From positions 806 through 42,793 of the forward strand of contig NZ_CAJRAY010000005.1 of the NCBI RefSeq assembly GCF_907165215.1: a stretch of 41,988 bases of DNA. The letters run 5' to 3'. The translations under genes were made by a program, and so were the position numbers. Shown here one piece after another: positions 23,829 to 32,789 of this stretch. Each line of letters starts with the position of its first letter. Within the stretch, counting starts at the first letter, position 1. The notes below the pieces were generated by a model that saw only the letters and a list, made by a program, of their open reading frames with translations, had not been told where the DNA came from and ran no database searches. Source of the DNA: Thermobacillus xylanilyticus (GTDB lineage: Bacteria > Bacillota > Bacilli > Paenibacillales > Paenibacillaceae).

Positions 23829-24815
23829 ATGTTCAAGCAGAGAATAAGCAAATCCACGGGACGGGCGTTCGCGCTTCTGGCGGCCATGCTGATGCTTGCG
23901 GCATGCGGATCGGGAGCGGGCGGAGGCGCCGAAGGCGGAGCCGGATCGGCCGGCGCAGACGGGAGCGGGGCGGACGGCGCCATCCGCGTCGTGACGACGA
24001 TCGCCCAGATCGCCGAGCCGATCTCGGTCATCGGCGGCGGCAGGGTTCAGGTGACGAGCCTGATGGGACCGGGCGTCGATCCGCATCTGTACCAGGCGTC
24101 GCAGAGCGACATCCGGAAGCTGGGGAGCGCGGACATCATTTTCTGCAACGGGCTGCACCTCGAGGCGAACATGCTGCGCGCGTTCGAGGAGATCGGCAAG
24201 AGCCGGCCGGTGCTGGCCGTCGGCGAAGCCATTGCGGAGGACCGGCTGCTCACCGACGAGACCGGAGCGGTCGATCCCCACGTCTGGTTCGACATCGATC
24301 TGTGGAAGGAAGCGCTCGGTGCGGCGGTGGAGGAGCTCAAGAAGCTGTCTCCGGACGACGCGGAATTTTTCGAGGCGAACAAGCGGGACTATTTTGCGAA
24401 GATGGATGAGCTGAAGGAAGAGGCGGTGCGGAAAATGGCGTCCGTGCCGGAAAAGCGGCGGGTGCTGGTGACGGCGCATGACGCGTTTGGTTACTTCGGG
24501 CGGATGCTGGGCCTGGAAGTGGTCGGTCTGCAGGGGCTGAGCACGGAGGACGAGATCGGGCTGAGCGACATCGAGCGCACGATCGGCCTGCTCGTCGAGC
24601 GCCGGGTGCCGGCGGTGTTCGTCGAGAGCAGCATCAACCCGAAATCGATCGAGGCTGTCATCGAAGGCGCGAAGGAGCGGGGGCTGAACGTCCGGCTGGG
24701 CGGCGAGCTGTTCTCCGACGCGATGGGCGGCGCCGGCACGGAGGAAGGGACGTATCTCGGCATGTTCCGGCACAATGTGGACACGATCTATGAGGCGCTG
24801 ACCGGGGAGGAGTGA
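23829..24815 (+). CDS. Mn/Zn ABC transporter substrate-binding lipoprotein (MntA/TroA type)
   Basis: The product is 328 residues. The signal peptide ends in MLAAC with lipidated Cys26, followed by a G-, A- and S-rich linker. The cluster A-I metal-binding fold carries four metal ligands in the usual order: His in GVDPHLYQAS, His in DPHVWFDIDL, His in TAHDAFGYFG and Asp in LFSDAMG. Three His plus one Asp is the TroA pattern; strictly Mn-specific PsaA-like proteins have Glu at the third place. There is no His-rich loop as in ZnuA. GGAGGGG lies about 12 bp before ATG 23829; GTG 23817 is too close to it. Mn is favoured by the two-permease operon, Zn is possible. Confidence 0.88.
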   Translation: MFKQRISKSTGRAFALLAAMLMLAACGSGAGGGAEGGAGSAGADGSGADGAIRVVTTIAQIAEPISVIGGGRVQVTSLMGPGVDPHLYQASQSDIRKLGSADIIFCNGLHLEANMLRAFEEIGKSRPVLAVGEAIAEDRLLTDETGAVDPHVWFDIDLWKEALGAAVEELKKLSPDDAEFFEANKRDYFAKMDELKEEAVRKMASVPEKRRVLVTAHDAFGYFGRMLGLEVVGLQGLSTEDEIGLSDIERTIGLLVERRVPAVFVESSINPKSIEAVIEGAKERGLNVRLGGELFSDAMGGAGTEEGTYLGMFRHNVDTIYEALTGEE

Positions 24816-24821
24816 TCGGTG

Positions 24822-25559
24822 ATGGAACCGGTGCTGCAAGTGAGAGGGCTCCATGCCGCATACCGCAGGACCAAGGTGCTGGATCATGTGACATTCGACG
24901 TGATGCCCGGCACGCTGACGGCGATCATCGGGCCGAACGGCGCCGGCAAATCGACGCTGCTGAAGACGATGCTCGACCTGCATCCCCGGCTGGGCGGCGA
25001 GGTCCGCTTCTTCGGCACGGCCTACCGGAACGCGAAACTCAAAGTCGGGTATGTGCCGCAGCGGGGCTCGGTGGACTGGGACTTCCCGACCGACGCGCTC
25101 GATGTCGTACTGATGGGGCTGTACGGGCGGATCGGCTGGTTCAGGCGGCCGGGACGCCGGCACCGGGAGCTGGCGCTTGAGGCGCTGGACAAGATGGGCA
25201 TGGCCGACTTCGCGAAGCGCCAGATCAGCGAGCTGTCCGGCGGCCAGCAGCAGCGGGTTTTCCTCGCCCGCGCGCTCGTGCAGGACGCCGATCTTTACCT
25301 CCTTGACGAGCCGCTGGCGGGCGTGGACGCCGCGACGGAACGGGCGATCATGGAGATGCTGAGAACGCTGCGCGCCGCCGGCAAGACAGTGATGGTCGTC
25401 CACCACGATCTGCAGACGGTGGAAGACGATTTCGACCACGTGCTGATGTTGAATCGGACCGTCATCGCCCACGGCCCGACCACGGAGATCTTCACGCAGG
25501 ACACGATCGCCCGCACGTACGGCGGCTGGCTGAGGCGGAAGGAGCGGGTGACGGGATGA
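24822..25559 (+). CDS. Mn/Zn ABC transporter ATP-binding protein
   Basis: The product is 245 residues. Walker A is GPNGAGKS (37-44), the Q-loop [15 protein letters not shown] is characteristic of the metal (MntB/TroB/ZnuC) group, the signature is LSGGQQQR, Walker B is [12 protein letters not shown] and the switch histidine lies in VVHHD. GGGGAGGAG precedes the ATG by about 10 bp, and the start lies 6 bp after the lipoprotein gene. The stop overlaps the next start (ATGATG/TGA). It energises the importer of this operon. Confidence 0.93.
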   Translation: MEPVLQVRGLHAAYRRTKVLDHVTFDVMPGTLTAIIGPNGAGKSTLLKTMLDLHPRLGGEVRFFGTAYRNAKLKVGYVPQRGSVDWDFPTDALDVVLMGLYGRIGWFRRPGRRHRELALEALDKMGMADFAKRQISELSGGQQQRVFLARALVQDADLYLLDEPLAGVDAATERAIMEMLRTLRAAGKTVMVVHHDLQTVEDDFDHVLMLNRTVIAHGPTTEIFTQDTIARTYGGWLRRKERVTG

Positions 25560-26479
25560 TGGGACTATCGCACAACGCGCTGTGGGTGCTCGCCAGCATG
25601 CTGATGCTCGGCACGGCGGCCGGCCTGGCCGGCTGCTTCGCCTACTGGAAGCGGCAGAGCCTGATGAGCGACGCGCTCGCGCACGCGGCGCTGCCGGGCG
25701 TCGTCATCGGCTTCGCGATTCTCGGGTTCAAGAGCCTGCCCGTCATGCTGCTCGGCGCGGCGGCGAGCGCGCTGCTCGGCGCATGGGCGGTCACGGCGAT
25801 CCGGGCGCACAGCCGGGTCAAGGAAGACACCGCGATGGGCATCATCCTGTCCGTTTTCTTCGGACTCGGCATCATGCTGCTCACGATGGTGAACCGGATG
25901 CCGGGCGGCGGACAGAGCGGACTGGACGGGTTCATTTTCGGGCAGGCGGCGGCGATGGTGCGGCAGGATATGCGGACGATGACGGCGGTCGCGGCCGTCG
26001 TGCTGCTCGTCGTTCTGATCTCGTTCAAGGAGTGGAAGCTGTATCTGTTCGATCCGGCGTTCGCCCGCGGAATCGGGCTGTCCGGCCGGCTGATGGAAGC
26101 GGCGTACCTGACGCTGCTCGTCGTCATCATCGTCATCGGCATCCAGGCGGTCGGCGTCATCCTGATGGCCGCGCTGCTCATTATCCCGGCCGTCAGCGCG
26201 CGCTATTGGACGAACGCGTTCGGGACGATGCTCGCGCTGTCGGCGCTGTTCGGCGGCGGTGCGGGCGTGGCCGGAACGTATGTCAGCACGCTCGGCGACG
26301 GCTGGCCGACCGGTCCGTTCATTGTGATCGCGGCCGCGGGAATTTTTCTCCTGTCGCTTGTCTTCGGCACGCGAAAAGGGCTGTTCGTGAAGGCGATGCA
26401 GCGGCGTGCGCAGATGCGGCGCCTTAAGCCGCAAGCTGTCCGGCGAGATCCGCTGGCGGAAGGAGAGGCGCTGCCATGA
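25556..26479 (+). CDS. Mn/Zn ABC transporter permease 1
   Basis: The product is 307 residues with about eight transmembrane segments of the ABC-3 family. Signature segments are [23 protein letters not shown] and [21 protein letters not shown] basic C-terminal tail follows ([17 protein letters not shown]). It is translationally coupled to the ATPase gene upstream and, by an ATGA overlap at 26476, to the second permease gene. Two different permease genes are seen in mntABCD of Bacillus subtilis and in troABCD, whereas znuABC has one. Confidence 0.92.
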   Translation: MMGLSHNALWVLASMLMLGTAAGLAGCFAYWKRQSLMSDALAHAALPGVVIGFAILGFKSLPVMLLGAAASALLGAWAVTAIRAHSRVKEDTAMGIILSVFFGLGIMLLTMVNRMPGGGQSGLDGFIFGQAAAMVRQDMRTMTAVAAVVLLVVLISFKEWKLYLFDPAFARGIGLSGRLMEAAYLTLLVVIIVIGIQAVGVILMAALLIIPAVSARYWTNAFGTMLALSALFGGGAGVAGTYVSTLGDGWPTGPFIVIAAAGIFLLSLVFGTRKGLFVKAMQRRAQMRRLKPQAVRRDPLAEGEALP

Positions 26480-27363
26480 GCTACGACGGATGGATTCTGT
26501 TGACCGCGTCACTTGTCGGCCTCGTCTGCGGCCTGGTCGGCGCGCTGCTCATTCTGCGGCGCATGGCGATGATGGCAGACGCGATCAGCCACTCCGTGCT
26601 GCTCGGCATCGTCATTGCGTATCTCGTCACGCGGGAGCTGTCCGGCGCGCACATGCTGCTCGGCGCGGCGGCGGCCGGCCTGCTCACGGCGGTGCTCGTG
26701 CAATGGCTGCATGCGCGCGGCGTGCAGCAGGAAGCGTCGATCGGCATCGTGTTCACGACGCTGTTCGCGATCGGCGTCGTGCTGATCGCGACGCAGGTCG
26801 GCAACGCGCACCTCGACGTGCAGCACGCGCTGATGGGCGAGATTACGTTCATCCCGTGGGAGACGACGCGCGTTCCGGGGCTCGGCGAGATTCCCGAGTC
26901 GGTGCTGACCCTGCTCATCGTGCTGCTCGTCGTCGGCGGGCTGATCGCCGCGTTCTACAAGGCGTGGAAAATCACCTCGTTCGACCCGGCACTGGCGGCG
27001 GCGCTCGGCATCCCGGTTGCGTTCATGCATTACCTGTTCATGACGATGATCTCCGTGACGGCGGTGGCCGCCTTCGACGCGGTCGGCGCGGTCATGGTGA
27101 TCGCGATGCTGATCACGCCCGCCGCAGCTGCCTATCTGTGGACGGACCGGCTGTCCGTGATGCTGCTGCTCAGCGGCCTGTTCGGCGTACTGGCCGCCTT
27201 CGCCGGCTACGCCGCCGCCTGGGTGCTCGACACGTCGATCTCGGGATCGATGGCGTTCGCGACGGGCGTGCTGTTCCTGATCAGTTTTCTCATCTCGCCG
27301 CGGCACGGCCTGGCTGCGAGGCGGCTGCGCGCGCATGCGGCGGCCGGCCGGTTGAAAAGCTGA
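26476..27363 (+). CDS. Mn/Zn ABC transporter permease 2
   Basis: This 295-residue ABC-3 family membrane protein has eight or more hydrophobic segments. It has RRMAMMADAISHSVLLGIVIAY near the N-terminus and GAVMVIAMLITPAAAAYLWTDRL in the C-terminal half, the same two signatures as permease 1. The ATGA overlap with the upstream gene indicates coupled translation and equal stoichiometry. It is the last gene of the metal operon. No clear terminator is visible in the 148 bp that follow. Confidence 0.92.
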   Translation: MSYDGWILLTASLVGLVCGLVGALLILRRMAMMADAISHSVLLGIVIAYLVTRELSGAHMLLGAAAAGLLTAVLVQWLHARGVQQEASIGIVFTTLFAIGVVLIATQVGNAHLDVQHALMGEITFIPWETTRVPGLGEIPESVLTLLIVLLVVGGLIAAFYKAWKITSFDPALAAALGIPVAFMHYLFMTMISVTAVAAFDAVGAVMVIAMLITPAAAAYLWTDRLSVMLLLSGLFGVLAAFAGYAAAWVLDTSISGSMAFATGVLFLISFLISPRHGLAARRLRAHAAAGRLKS

Positions 27364-27470
27364 GGCAATAACCTGGCAATCCCGCTCGCGCTCGTCTCCT
27401 TCCGCAGGCCGTCTCCGCGGGTTCGTCCCGCAATATGGCCGAAATGGGGGGCACGGGCGCGATTTTCATG

Positions 27471-27476
27471 TATAAT
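27471..27476 (+). promoter_or_regulatory. Probable -10 box of speE
   Basis: A perfect TATAAT lies 35 bp before the speE start in the context ATGTATAATGGAT. No convincing -35 box is visible, so strength and control are uncertain. The same ATGTATAATGGA context precedes the DUF3995 gene at 30511. Confidence 0.5.
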
Positions 27477-27511
27477 GGATACGAATACGGGTTTGCTTCG
27501 GGAGGTTGACA

Positions 27512-28387
27512 TTGAACAAACAGCATCTTTATCTTCAGCGTTCGCAGGACATGTTGTGGCTTACCGAGGACGAGCAGGACAATCTGAAGATCAGCTACCG
27601 GATCCGGGATGTGCTGTTCGAGGAGCAAAGTCCGTTCCAGCACGTCATGGTGCTCGATTCGTACGATTTCGGGCCGATGCTGGTGCTGGACGGCGTCGTG
27701 CAGACGACGTCGGCCGACGGCTACATCTACAATGAAATGCTCGCGCACATGCCGCTGTCGGTGCATCCCGCGCCGCGCCGCGTGCTCATCATCGGGGGCG
27801 GCGACTGCGGCGTCGCGAAGGAAGCGGCCAAGTACGACGCCGTCGAGACGATCGATCTCGTGGAGATCGACGAGGCCGTCGTCCGGGCCTGCAGGCGGTA
27901 CATGCCGGACGTGTCCGGCGGGGAGCATCCGGACCCGCGCATCCGCCATCATTACACGGACGGCGTCGCGTTCGTCAAGAACAAGCAGGGCGCATACGAT
28001 GTCATCATCGTCGATTCATCCGACCCGGTCGGGCCCGCCGAGCAGCTGTTCAGCACCGAATTCTACCGGGATCTGCACAGCGCGCTGAACGAAGGCGGCC
28101 TGATGGTCTGCCAAAGCCAGTCGCCGATCTTCCACAAAGACGTCATGATGCGCTCCTGGGAGCGGATCGGCAAGCTGTTCCCTTACATCCGAATGTTTAC
28201 GGCCGTCGTTCCGACGTATCCGGGCGGGCTGTGGAGCTTCACGCTCGGCTCCAAGCGGCCGCTTCCGGCGCCGGAAGATATCCGTTTCGATAAAGAAGCG
28301 CGCTATGTGAACGAGAACGTGCTGCGGGCATCGTTCGCGCTGCCCGCGTTTCTGGAGAAGCTGGTCGCGGATCGTTCCGCGCAATGA
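27512..28387 (+). CDS. speE: Spermidine synthase
   Basis: This 291-residue enzyme is predicted to transfer an aminopropyl group from decarboxylated S-adenosylmethionine to putrescine. It has an N-terminal beta domain with EEQSPFQHVMVLDS and MLVLDGVVQTTSADGYIYNEMLAHMPL. The Rossmann-like domain has IIGGGDCG (93-100), VEIDEAVVRACRRYMP and DVIIVDSSDPVGPAEQLFS, then QSQSPIFH and PTYPGGLWSFTLGS. The usual GGGDGG motif reads GGGDCG here. The TTG start at 27512 has GGGAGG 6 bp upstream; an alternative TTG at 27506 overlaps the binding site. No speD or speB gene lies nearby. Confidence 0.93.
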   Translation: MNKQHLYLQRSQDMLWLTEDEQDNLKISYRIRDVLFEEQSPFQHVMVLDSYDFGPMLVLDGVVQTTSADGYIYNEMLAHMPLSVHPAPRRVLIIGGGDCGVAKEAAKYDAVETIDLVEIDEAVVRACRRYMPDVSGGEHPDPRIRHHYTDGVAFVKNKQGAYDVIIVDSSDPVGPAEQLFSTEFYRDLHSALNEGGLMVCQSQSPIFHKDVMMRSWERIGKLFPYIRMFTAVVPTYPGGLWSFTLGSKRPLPAPEDIRFDKEARYVNENVLRASFALPAFLEKLVADRSAQ

Positions 28388-28397
28388 CCGGCAAGAA

Positions 28398-28440
28398 CAG
28401 AAGCCTTGTCTGCAACTTTGTTGCGGACAAGGCTTCTTTG
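28398..28440. terminator. Bidirectional terminator between speE and the MFS gene
   Basis: AGAAGCCTTGTC (28399-28410) pairs with GACAAGGCTTCT (28426-28437). The inner segment GCAAC/GTTGC extends the stem, and TTT follows. It lies between convergent genes. Confidence 0.85.
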
Positions 28441-28464
28441 CTGCGGGGAGCAGCGCGGACCGGA

Positions 28465-29733
28465 TTACTCCGCGGCTTCCTGGCCGGAGGGTTCCAACGG
28501 TTTCCCCGCCTCGCGCAGCGCCCGGCTGCCGGCCAGCCACAACGCCATGAGGCTGAACAGGGCGCCGCTTCCGACAAGCAGCCATTCGACCGGCACGATG
28601 TCTGCGGCCGGGCCGAAGATCAGCATGCCGATCGGCAGCATGGACGTGGAGATCATGCTGAACACGCCGAATACCCGCCCCATGTACGCGCTGTCCACTT
28701 TCTCCTGCAATATGACCTGGGCCGGCGTGTTGATTAGCGGCGCCGAGACGCCCGCGAGCCCCATGATCGCGAGGTAAACCCAGAACGAGGGCACGACGCC
28801 CAGGCCGACCGTGCAGAGGCCGAACAACACGCACGCGAGCAGGAGCGTATGCGTCCGGTTCCGGAAGCCGCCCCATGAGGCGATCAGCGCGCCTCCCGCC
28901 ATCATGCCGATCGAGAACACGATCTCGATGGCCGTCAGCCGCCAGTAGTCGCCGCCGAACGTGCGCGTCACCTGCAGCGGCGTCAGAAACGCGGCGGGCG
29001 CCATGAGCAGGAAAGCCAGGGCGAAGAACGCGAAGTATTGCTTCAGGAAGACATGGTTTTGGATAAAGCGCAGGCCCTGCTTCATTTCCTCGAAATAGCC
29101 GCCCGGTTCCTTGCCGGCTTCCACGCGATGATCGGGGACGGCTACCCAGGTCAGCAGAATGGCGATGGCGGCGGCCGCGGTGACGACATCGATGAGGAAA
29201 ATGATCTCGATCGACGCGAACGAGAGCAGCGCGGCGCTGACGATCGGCGCAACCAGCATCATGAAGGCGTTCATGCTCCCGAACGTGCCGTTCACCGTGG
29301 TGAGCTTCTCTTCCGGCACGATCTGGGGCAGCAGCGCGCCGACCGCGGGCGTCTGAATGCCGGATCCCGCGGCGCGGACCGCCGATATGGCGAAGAGCAG
29401 CCACAGCGCTTGATATCCGGCCCAGAACAGCAGGACCAGGACGAGGGTCGCGGCGGCGATGCCGGCATCGGCGAGCGCGATCAGCAGTTTTCGATTGTAC
29501 CGGTCGGCCCATACCCCGGCGAACGGCGAGAGGAGGAAGGTCGGCAGGAAACCGCAGATGATCGAGATCATCATCATGACGCCGGATTCCGTGGACAGTG
29601 TAATGTGCCACAGAATGGCGTATTGCACCAGCATGGACCCGAACAGTGAGACGGCCTGGCTGCTCAGGAACAGCGCGGTGTTCTTCTTCCAGTTCGATTG
29701 CGCGGTCAGCGTGTTGGTCAACGGCTCATCCAC
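28465..29733 (-). CDS. MFS transporter
   Basis: This 422-residue protein has about 12 transmembrane helices. The family signature after helix 2 is FAGVWADRYNRKLL (about residues 70-83). The two halves are separated by a hydrophilic loop near residues 198-215. It belongs to the same broad MFS_3 group as the protein encoded at 3396. It starts at GTG 29733 with GAGG 7 bp upstream. It follows the GNAT gene on the same strand by 59 bp, so a two-gene transcript is possible. A palindrome in the gap (29766-29778) may be an operator. Substrate unknown; likely an exporter. Confidence 0.85.
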   Translation of the reverse strand: MDEPLTNTLTAQSNWKKNTALFLSSQAVSLFGSMLVQYAILWHITLSTESGVMMMISIICGFLPTFLLSPFAGVWADRYNRKLLIALADAGIAAATLVLVLLFWAGYQALWLLFAISAVRAAGSGIQTPAVGALLPQIVPEEKLTTVNGTFGSMNAFMMLVAPIVSAALLSFASIEIIFLIDVVTAAAAIAILLTWVAVPDHRVEAGKEPGGYFEEMKQGLRFIQNHVFLKQYFAFFALAFLLMAPAAFLTPLQVTRTFGGDYWRLTAIEIVFSIGMMAGGALIASWGGFRNRTHTLLLACVLFGLCTVGLGVVPSFWVYLAIMGLAGVSAPLINTPAQVILQEKVDSAYMGRVFGVFSMISTSMLPIGMLIFGPAADIVPVEWLLVGSGALFSLMALWLAGSRALREAGKPLEPSGQEAAE

Positions 29734-29765
29734 TCCATGGCCTCAGCCGGTCTTCGTCGTTTACT

Positions 29766-29778
29766 TCATACAGTATGA
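29766..29778. promoter_or_regulatory. Palindrome upstream of the MFS gene
   Basis: TCATACAGTATGA is a perfect inverted repeat (6+1+6) in the 59-bp gap between the GNAT and MFS genes. It lies about 35 bp before the MFS start on the minus strand and could be a repressor site. No regulator gene is adjacent. Confidence 0.35.
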
Positions 29779-29792
29779 CACAAGAAAGCCGT

Positions 29793-30404
29793 TCATTTCC
29801 AGTCGGATTTCCCGCCGGGCCATTCCATGAAAACGCGCTCCTTGAATCCTTTGATCCGGCCGAACGGTTCCCGCACCCGCTTCGACTCGACGAACCCCAT
29901 TTTGTCGTACAGCCGCCGGGCTTCCGTGTTCGTATCCATCAGGTCGAGGGCATACCGGCGATAAGGCGCATGCTGCAGGACGAAGCGCAGCAGCGCGGAC
30001 GCCACTCCTTGCCGGCGCGCGGCGGAGGACGTGGCTACACATTCGATGTATCCCGTGCCTTCGGGGTACCATTTCCCTTTCACAAATTCGCCTTTCATGA
30101 CCCGGTATGCAATGCTGCTCTTCAGTAAGCCGAACGATTTCCTCATCCGTTCCCGGTCCAGACGGATCGCCTGCTTCGTACGATCCGAGCAGGCGAGTAT
30201 GCCGACGACGGCGCCGTTCCGGACGGCCAGCCAGAAGGCATCCGGATTGATCATCGGCGCGAACGCGTCCGCGAGTCTGTCCCGGTCGGGCGACAGGAAG
30301 GACAGCTCCCGGTAGAACCCGTCAACGAACACGAGCGCCGCTTCGCGGCGGACGGACTCGCCGCAGCCGCTCATCGGCCGGATCTCCATGACATCAGCAT
30401 TCAT
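29793..30404 (-). CDS. GNAT family N-acetyltransferase
   Basis: The product is 203 residues. The acetyl-CoA binding motif A region is GYIECVATSSAARRQGVASALLRFVLQHA, with the R/Q-x-x-G-x-G/A signature (RRQGVA), followed by motif B DLMDTNTEARRLYDKMGFVESKR. Together they are diagnostic for the GNAT fold. The start at 30404 is set by GGAGG 7 bp upstream; an in-frame extension to 30527 has no support. The acceptor substrate cannot be predicted. Confidence 0.9.
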   Translation of the reverse strand: MNADVMEIRPMSGCGESVRREAALVFVDGFYRELSFLSPDRDRLADAFAPMINPDAFWLAVRNGAVVGILACSDRTKQAIRLDRERMRKSFGLLKSSIAYRVMKGEFVKGKWYPEGTGYIECVATSSAARRQGVASALLRFVLQHAPYRRYALDLMDTNTEARRLYDKMGFVESKRVREPFGRIKGFKERVFMEWPGGKSDWK

Positions 30405-30513
30405 GCGGCATCCTCCTTTGCAGGGCGGGACGGACCGCTGCCGTAACGCCGTCCCGACGGCTTTGTTCTCAACATAAAGGATGCGGTCCGGTGATGACCA
30501 CCTGCCATGGATG

Positions 30514-30519
30514 TATAAT
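30514..30519 (+). promoter_or_regulatory. Probable -10 box of the DUF3995 gene
   Basis: TATAAT lies 84 bp before the start codon with a weak -35 region (GTGATG at 30491-30496, 17 bp away). It falls in the 198-bp divergent gap between the GNAT and DUF3995 genes. Confidence 0.45.
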
Positions 30520-30602
30520 GGAATCATCCTGGAGTTGGAGACGGACAGGTACCGCCCGGCCGAGATGTAACGTCAGGATGGCGGGCGGTCAAGGAGGCGG
30601 AC

Positions 30603-31073
30603 ATGGACAGAAGAGGGAAAGGCGTTGTCTATGCCGGCATCGGATGGACGGTGCTGTTCGCCGTGATGAGCTTCTATTGGGCGGCGGGCGGCATGATCGG
30701 CGTGGAATCGCTCGGCGGAGCGGTCTACGAGAAGGCGCTGGAACGGGATCCGGAATTTGCCGCCATCGTGTGGGCGACCGGATTCGTCAAGCTGGCCGGC
30801 GCGGTGCTGCTGCTGCTTCTGCTCGGCCGCCGCGGGTCTTTCCGGCGGCTGCTCGCGTGGATCTGCATGGTCGCCGGGGTGCTGATTTTTCTGTACGGAC
30901 TCGCCAACTTCGTGACGATCTCGCTGGCCGGGTTGAACGTGCTGGATTTCGACCTGAGCCGTCATGCGATGGTCTGGCGGCTGGTCTTCTGGGAGCCGTT
31001 CTGGATGGCTGGCGGATGGCTTTATTTTGCGGCGGGCAGAAAACGCATTGCAGGGGTGAAGCCGATTGATTGA
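30603..31073 (+). CDS. DUF3995 family membrane protein
   Basis: The product is 156 residues with four hydrophobic segments (about 9-31, 57-76, 82-104 and 125-145). It has the family-like segments SFYWAAGGMIGVESLGG and LVFWEPFWMAGGWLYFAAG. DUF3995 proteins are small four-helix membrane proteins of unknown function, often near regulators. AAGGAGG lies just before the ATG. The next gene, for a WYL regulator, starts 20 bp after its stop, so they form an operon. Confidence 0.82.
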   Translation: MDRRGKGVVYAGIGWTVLFAVMSFYWAAGGMIGVESLGGAVYEKALERDPEFAAIVWATGFVKLAGAVLLLLLLGRRGSFRRLLAWICMVAGVLIFLYGLANFVTISLAGLNVLDFDLSRHAMVWRLVFWEPFWMAGGWLYFAAGRKRIAGVKPID

Positions 31074-31093
31074 ACCGTCGGAGGTGGGCCGCC

Positions 31094-32098
31094 TTGGCCA
31101 AATGGGACAACATGCTGGCCATTCTGTGGATGCTCAGGTCGCGCCGCAAAATGACGGCGGCGGAAATCGCGGATGCGCTGGAAATCAGCGTGCGCACCGT
31201 GTACCGCTACATGGACGCGCTCTGCGCCTGCGGGGTGCCGATTATCTCCGATGCCGGGCATGACGGCGGTTTCCGGCTGCCGGAGCATTTCAACGCGGAC
31301 GTGCCGCTGCTGCTTTCCGCGTCCGAACTGAAAGCGATCGTGGAGGCGGCGAAATTCGCGGAAGGCGCGGGTTACCCGCATACGGCGGATTTGCAGCGGG
31401 CGCTCGGCAAGATCCGGCAGCGGATGAACGAAGCGCAGCGCGGTGAGCTGCAGCGCTTGACGGGCAGTCTGGAAGTGATCGCTCCCGCGCAAGGCCCGTC
31501 CCTGGCCGACCGGCTGCGCCGCTTGGAAGAGGCGGCTCAGGCCGGATGCACGGTGCGGGTCACCTATCAGAAAGAATCGGGGGAAGTCAGCGAGCGCAAG
31601 CTGGATCCGCACGGCCTGGCATACCGCAATCATCACTGGTATGCGGTCGCATACTGCCACCAGGCGGGAGAGCTGCGGACGTTCCGCGTGGACCGGATGA
31701 CGGACCTGCGGGAGACGGAAGAACGGTTCGCCAGACCGGAGCGGTTTTCCGCCGCCGAGTTTTTCCGGGTGCAGACGGACGAGCGAAGGGAAGCGGACGG
31801 ACCGATCGTCCGGATCTGCCTGGAAGGCGACGCGGAGAGTCTGGACGCCGTCTGCCGCCACTGGCATTTGCAGCACATGGTGACCGACCGCGGCGACGGC
31901 GAGGTGTGCCTGGAAATGGACGAGCCGACGATGGACAAGTATATGCCGGTTTACCTCATGACCTTCGGCACGAGGCTCCGCGTTGTCCGTCCGGAGCGGC
32001 TGAAGCGGCAGGTCACGGAGCGGGCGCGGCGCATCATGGAATTCCATGCGGACTTGACTGACAGCGGTTGTCAGGAGAGACCATTAGAATGGAAATGA
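31094..32098 (+). CDS. WYL-domain transcriptional regulator (YafY type)
   Basis: The product is 334 residues. The N-terminal winged helix-turn-helix (about 2-60) reads AILWMLRSRRKMTAAEIADALEISVRTVYRYMDAL. The WYL domain (about 130-215) has VRVTYQKESGE, HGLAYRNHHWYAVAYC and RTFRVDRM, followed by a WCX-like C-terminal domain. The TTG at 31094 is chosen because GGAGGTGG lies 7 bp upstream and the product then starts AKWDNMLAILW, as in relatives; TTG 31070 lacks a site. WYL domains sense nucleic-acid or nucleotide ligands in some proteins. The downstream DinB gene is a frequent partner. Confidence 0.9.
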   Translation: MAKWDNMLAILWMLRSRRKMTAAEIADALEISVRTVYRYMDALCACGVPIISDAGHDGGFRLPEHFNADVPLLLSASELKAIVEAAKFAEGAGYPHTADLQRALGKIRQRMNEAQRGELQRLTGSLEVIAPAQGPSLADRLRRLEEAAQAGCTVRVTYQKESGEVSERKLDPHGLAYRNHHWYAVAYCHQAGELRTFRVDRMTDLRETEERFARPERFSAAEFFRVQTDERREADGPIVRICLEGDAESLDAVCRHWHLQHMVTDRGDGEVCLEMDEPTMDKYMPVYLMTFGTRLRVVRPERLKRQVTERARRIMEFHADLTDSGCQERPLEWK

Positions 32099-32128
32099 AC
32101 ATCCATTAACGCGAAGGAGAGGGTTCTG

Positions 32129-32668
32129 GTGAGCGACGCAACCGTCCGGCAGCGATACGATTACCACGTCTGGGCGAACACCCGGCTGTTCAATCGTCTG
32201 GCGGAGCTTCCGGAAGACATATGGCATGCCGAAATCCGGAGTGTGTTCCCTTCCATATCCGGCTGTTTTGCCCACATCTATCGGTTCGACCGGCTCTGGC
32301 TGGCCGTGCTCGAAGGCGTTCCGAATGCGGAGATTTTTCCGAAGATTCCCGTGTGGCAGGAGGAAGCGCAAGGCCGCAGCCTGGAGGAGATGCGCGGTTT
32401 GTTCGCGGCGGTTGCCGGCGATTTCCGGAGCTGGCTGCGGGAACAACGCGATCTGGAACGGCCGCTTGCGATCGAGCACCCCCAATACGGCCGGCTCGAG
32501 ACGCGCTATGCGGACATCGTCGAACATGTGGTGAATCACGGCACGTACCATCGCGGCAACATCGCGGCGATGATCCGCCAACTGGGCTATCCGGGAACGG
32601 CGACCGACTATGTGTTCTATCTGATGGAGAAAAGCAACGGCGCGGACACGGCGGCAGCGGCCGAATGA
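32129..32668 (+). CDS. DinB family metal-dependent protein
   Basis: The product is 179 residues forming a four-helix bundle. The three predicted metal-binding histidines of the DinB/YfiT fold are His49 (CFAHIYRFDRLW) and His137 and His141 (VVNHGTYHRGN). It starts at GTG 32129 with GAGAGGG about 8 bp upstream. It lies 30 bp after the WYL regulator gene and probably belongs to the same transcript. DinB-like proteins include thiol-dependent transferases, among them bacillithiol transferases; a link to the bacilliredoxin of this window is possible but unproven. Confidence 0.9.
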   Translation: MSDATVRQRYDYHVWANTRLFNRLAELPEDIWHAEIRSVFPSISGCFAHIYRFDRLWLAVLEGVPNAEIFPKIPVWQEEAQGRSLEEMRGLFAAVAGDFRSWLREQRDLERPLAIEHPQYGRLETRYADIVEHVVNHGTYHRGNIAAMIRQLGYPGTATDYVFYLMEKSNGADTAAAAE

Positions 32669-32676
32669 CAAGCGCG

Positions 32677-32710
32677 GCCCGGCACCCGGGATCTCGGGGA
32701 GCCGGGCTTT
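32677..32710 (+). terminator. Terminator after the DinB gene
   Basis: GCCCGGC (32677-32683) pairs with GCCGGGC (32701-32707), with an inner CCCG/CGGG extension, followed by TTT. Confidence 0.75.
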
Positions 32711-32721
32711 GCCGTATGCCG

Positions 32722-32776
32722 TTGACAATGGATCAAGACAACGTTAATTTATAACTAACTAATTAGTTAGTTATAA
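32722..32776 (+). promoter_or_regulatory. TetR-gene promoter with perfect 28-bp palindromic operator
   Basis: TTGACA (32722-32727) and TAATTT (32745-32750) have a 17-bp spacer. A perfect 28-bp palindrome with half-site TTATAACTAACTAA occupies 32749-32776. It overlaps the -10 box and start point and ends 13 bp before the TetR start codon. It contains the repeated TAACTAAC/GTTAGTTA pattern common in operators of TetR regulators. Autorepression of the TetR/HXXEE operon is the natural reading. Confidence 0.85.
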
Positions 32777-32789
32777 GGGAGTGCCCGGT

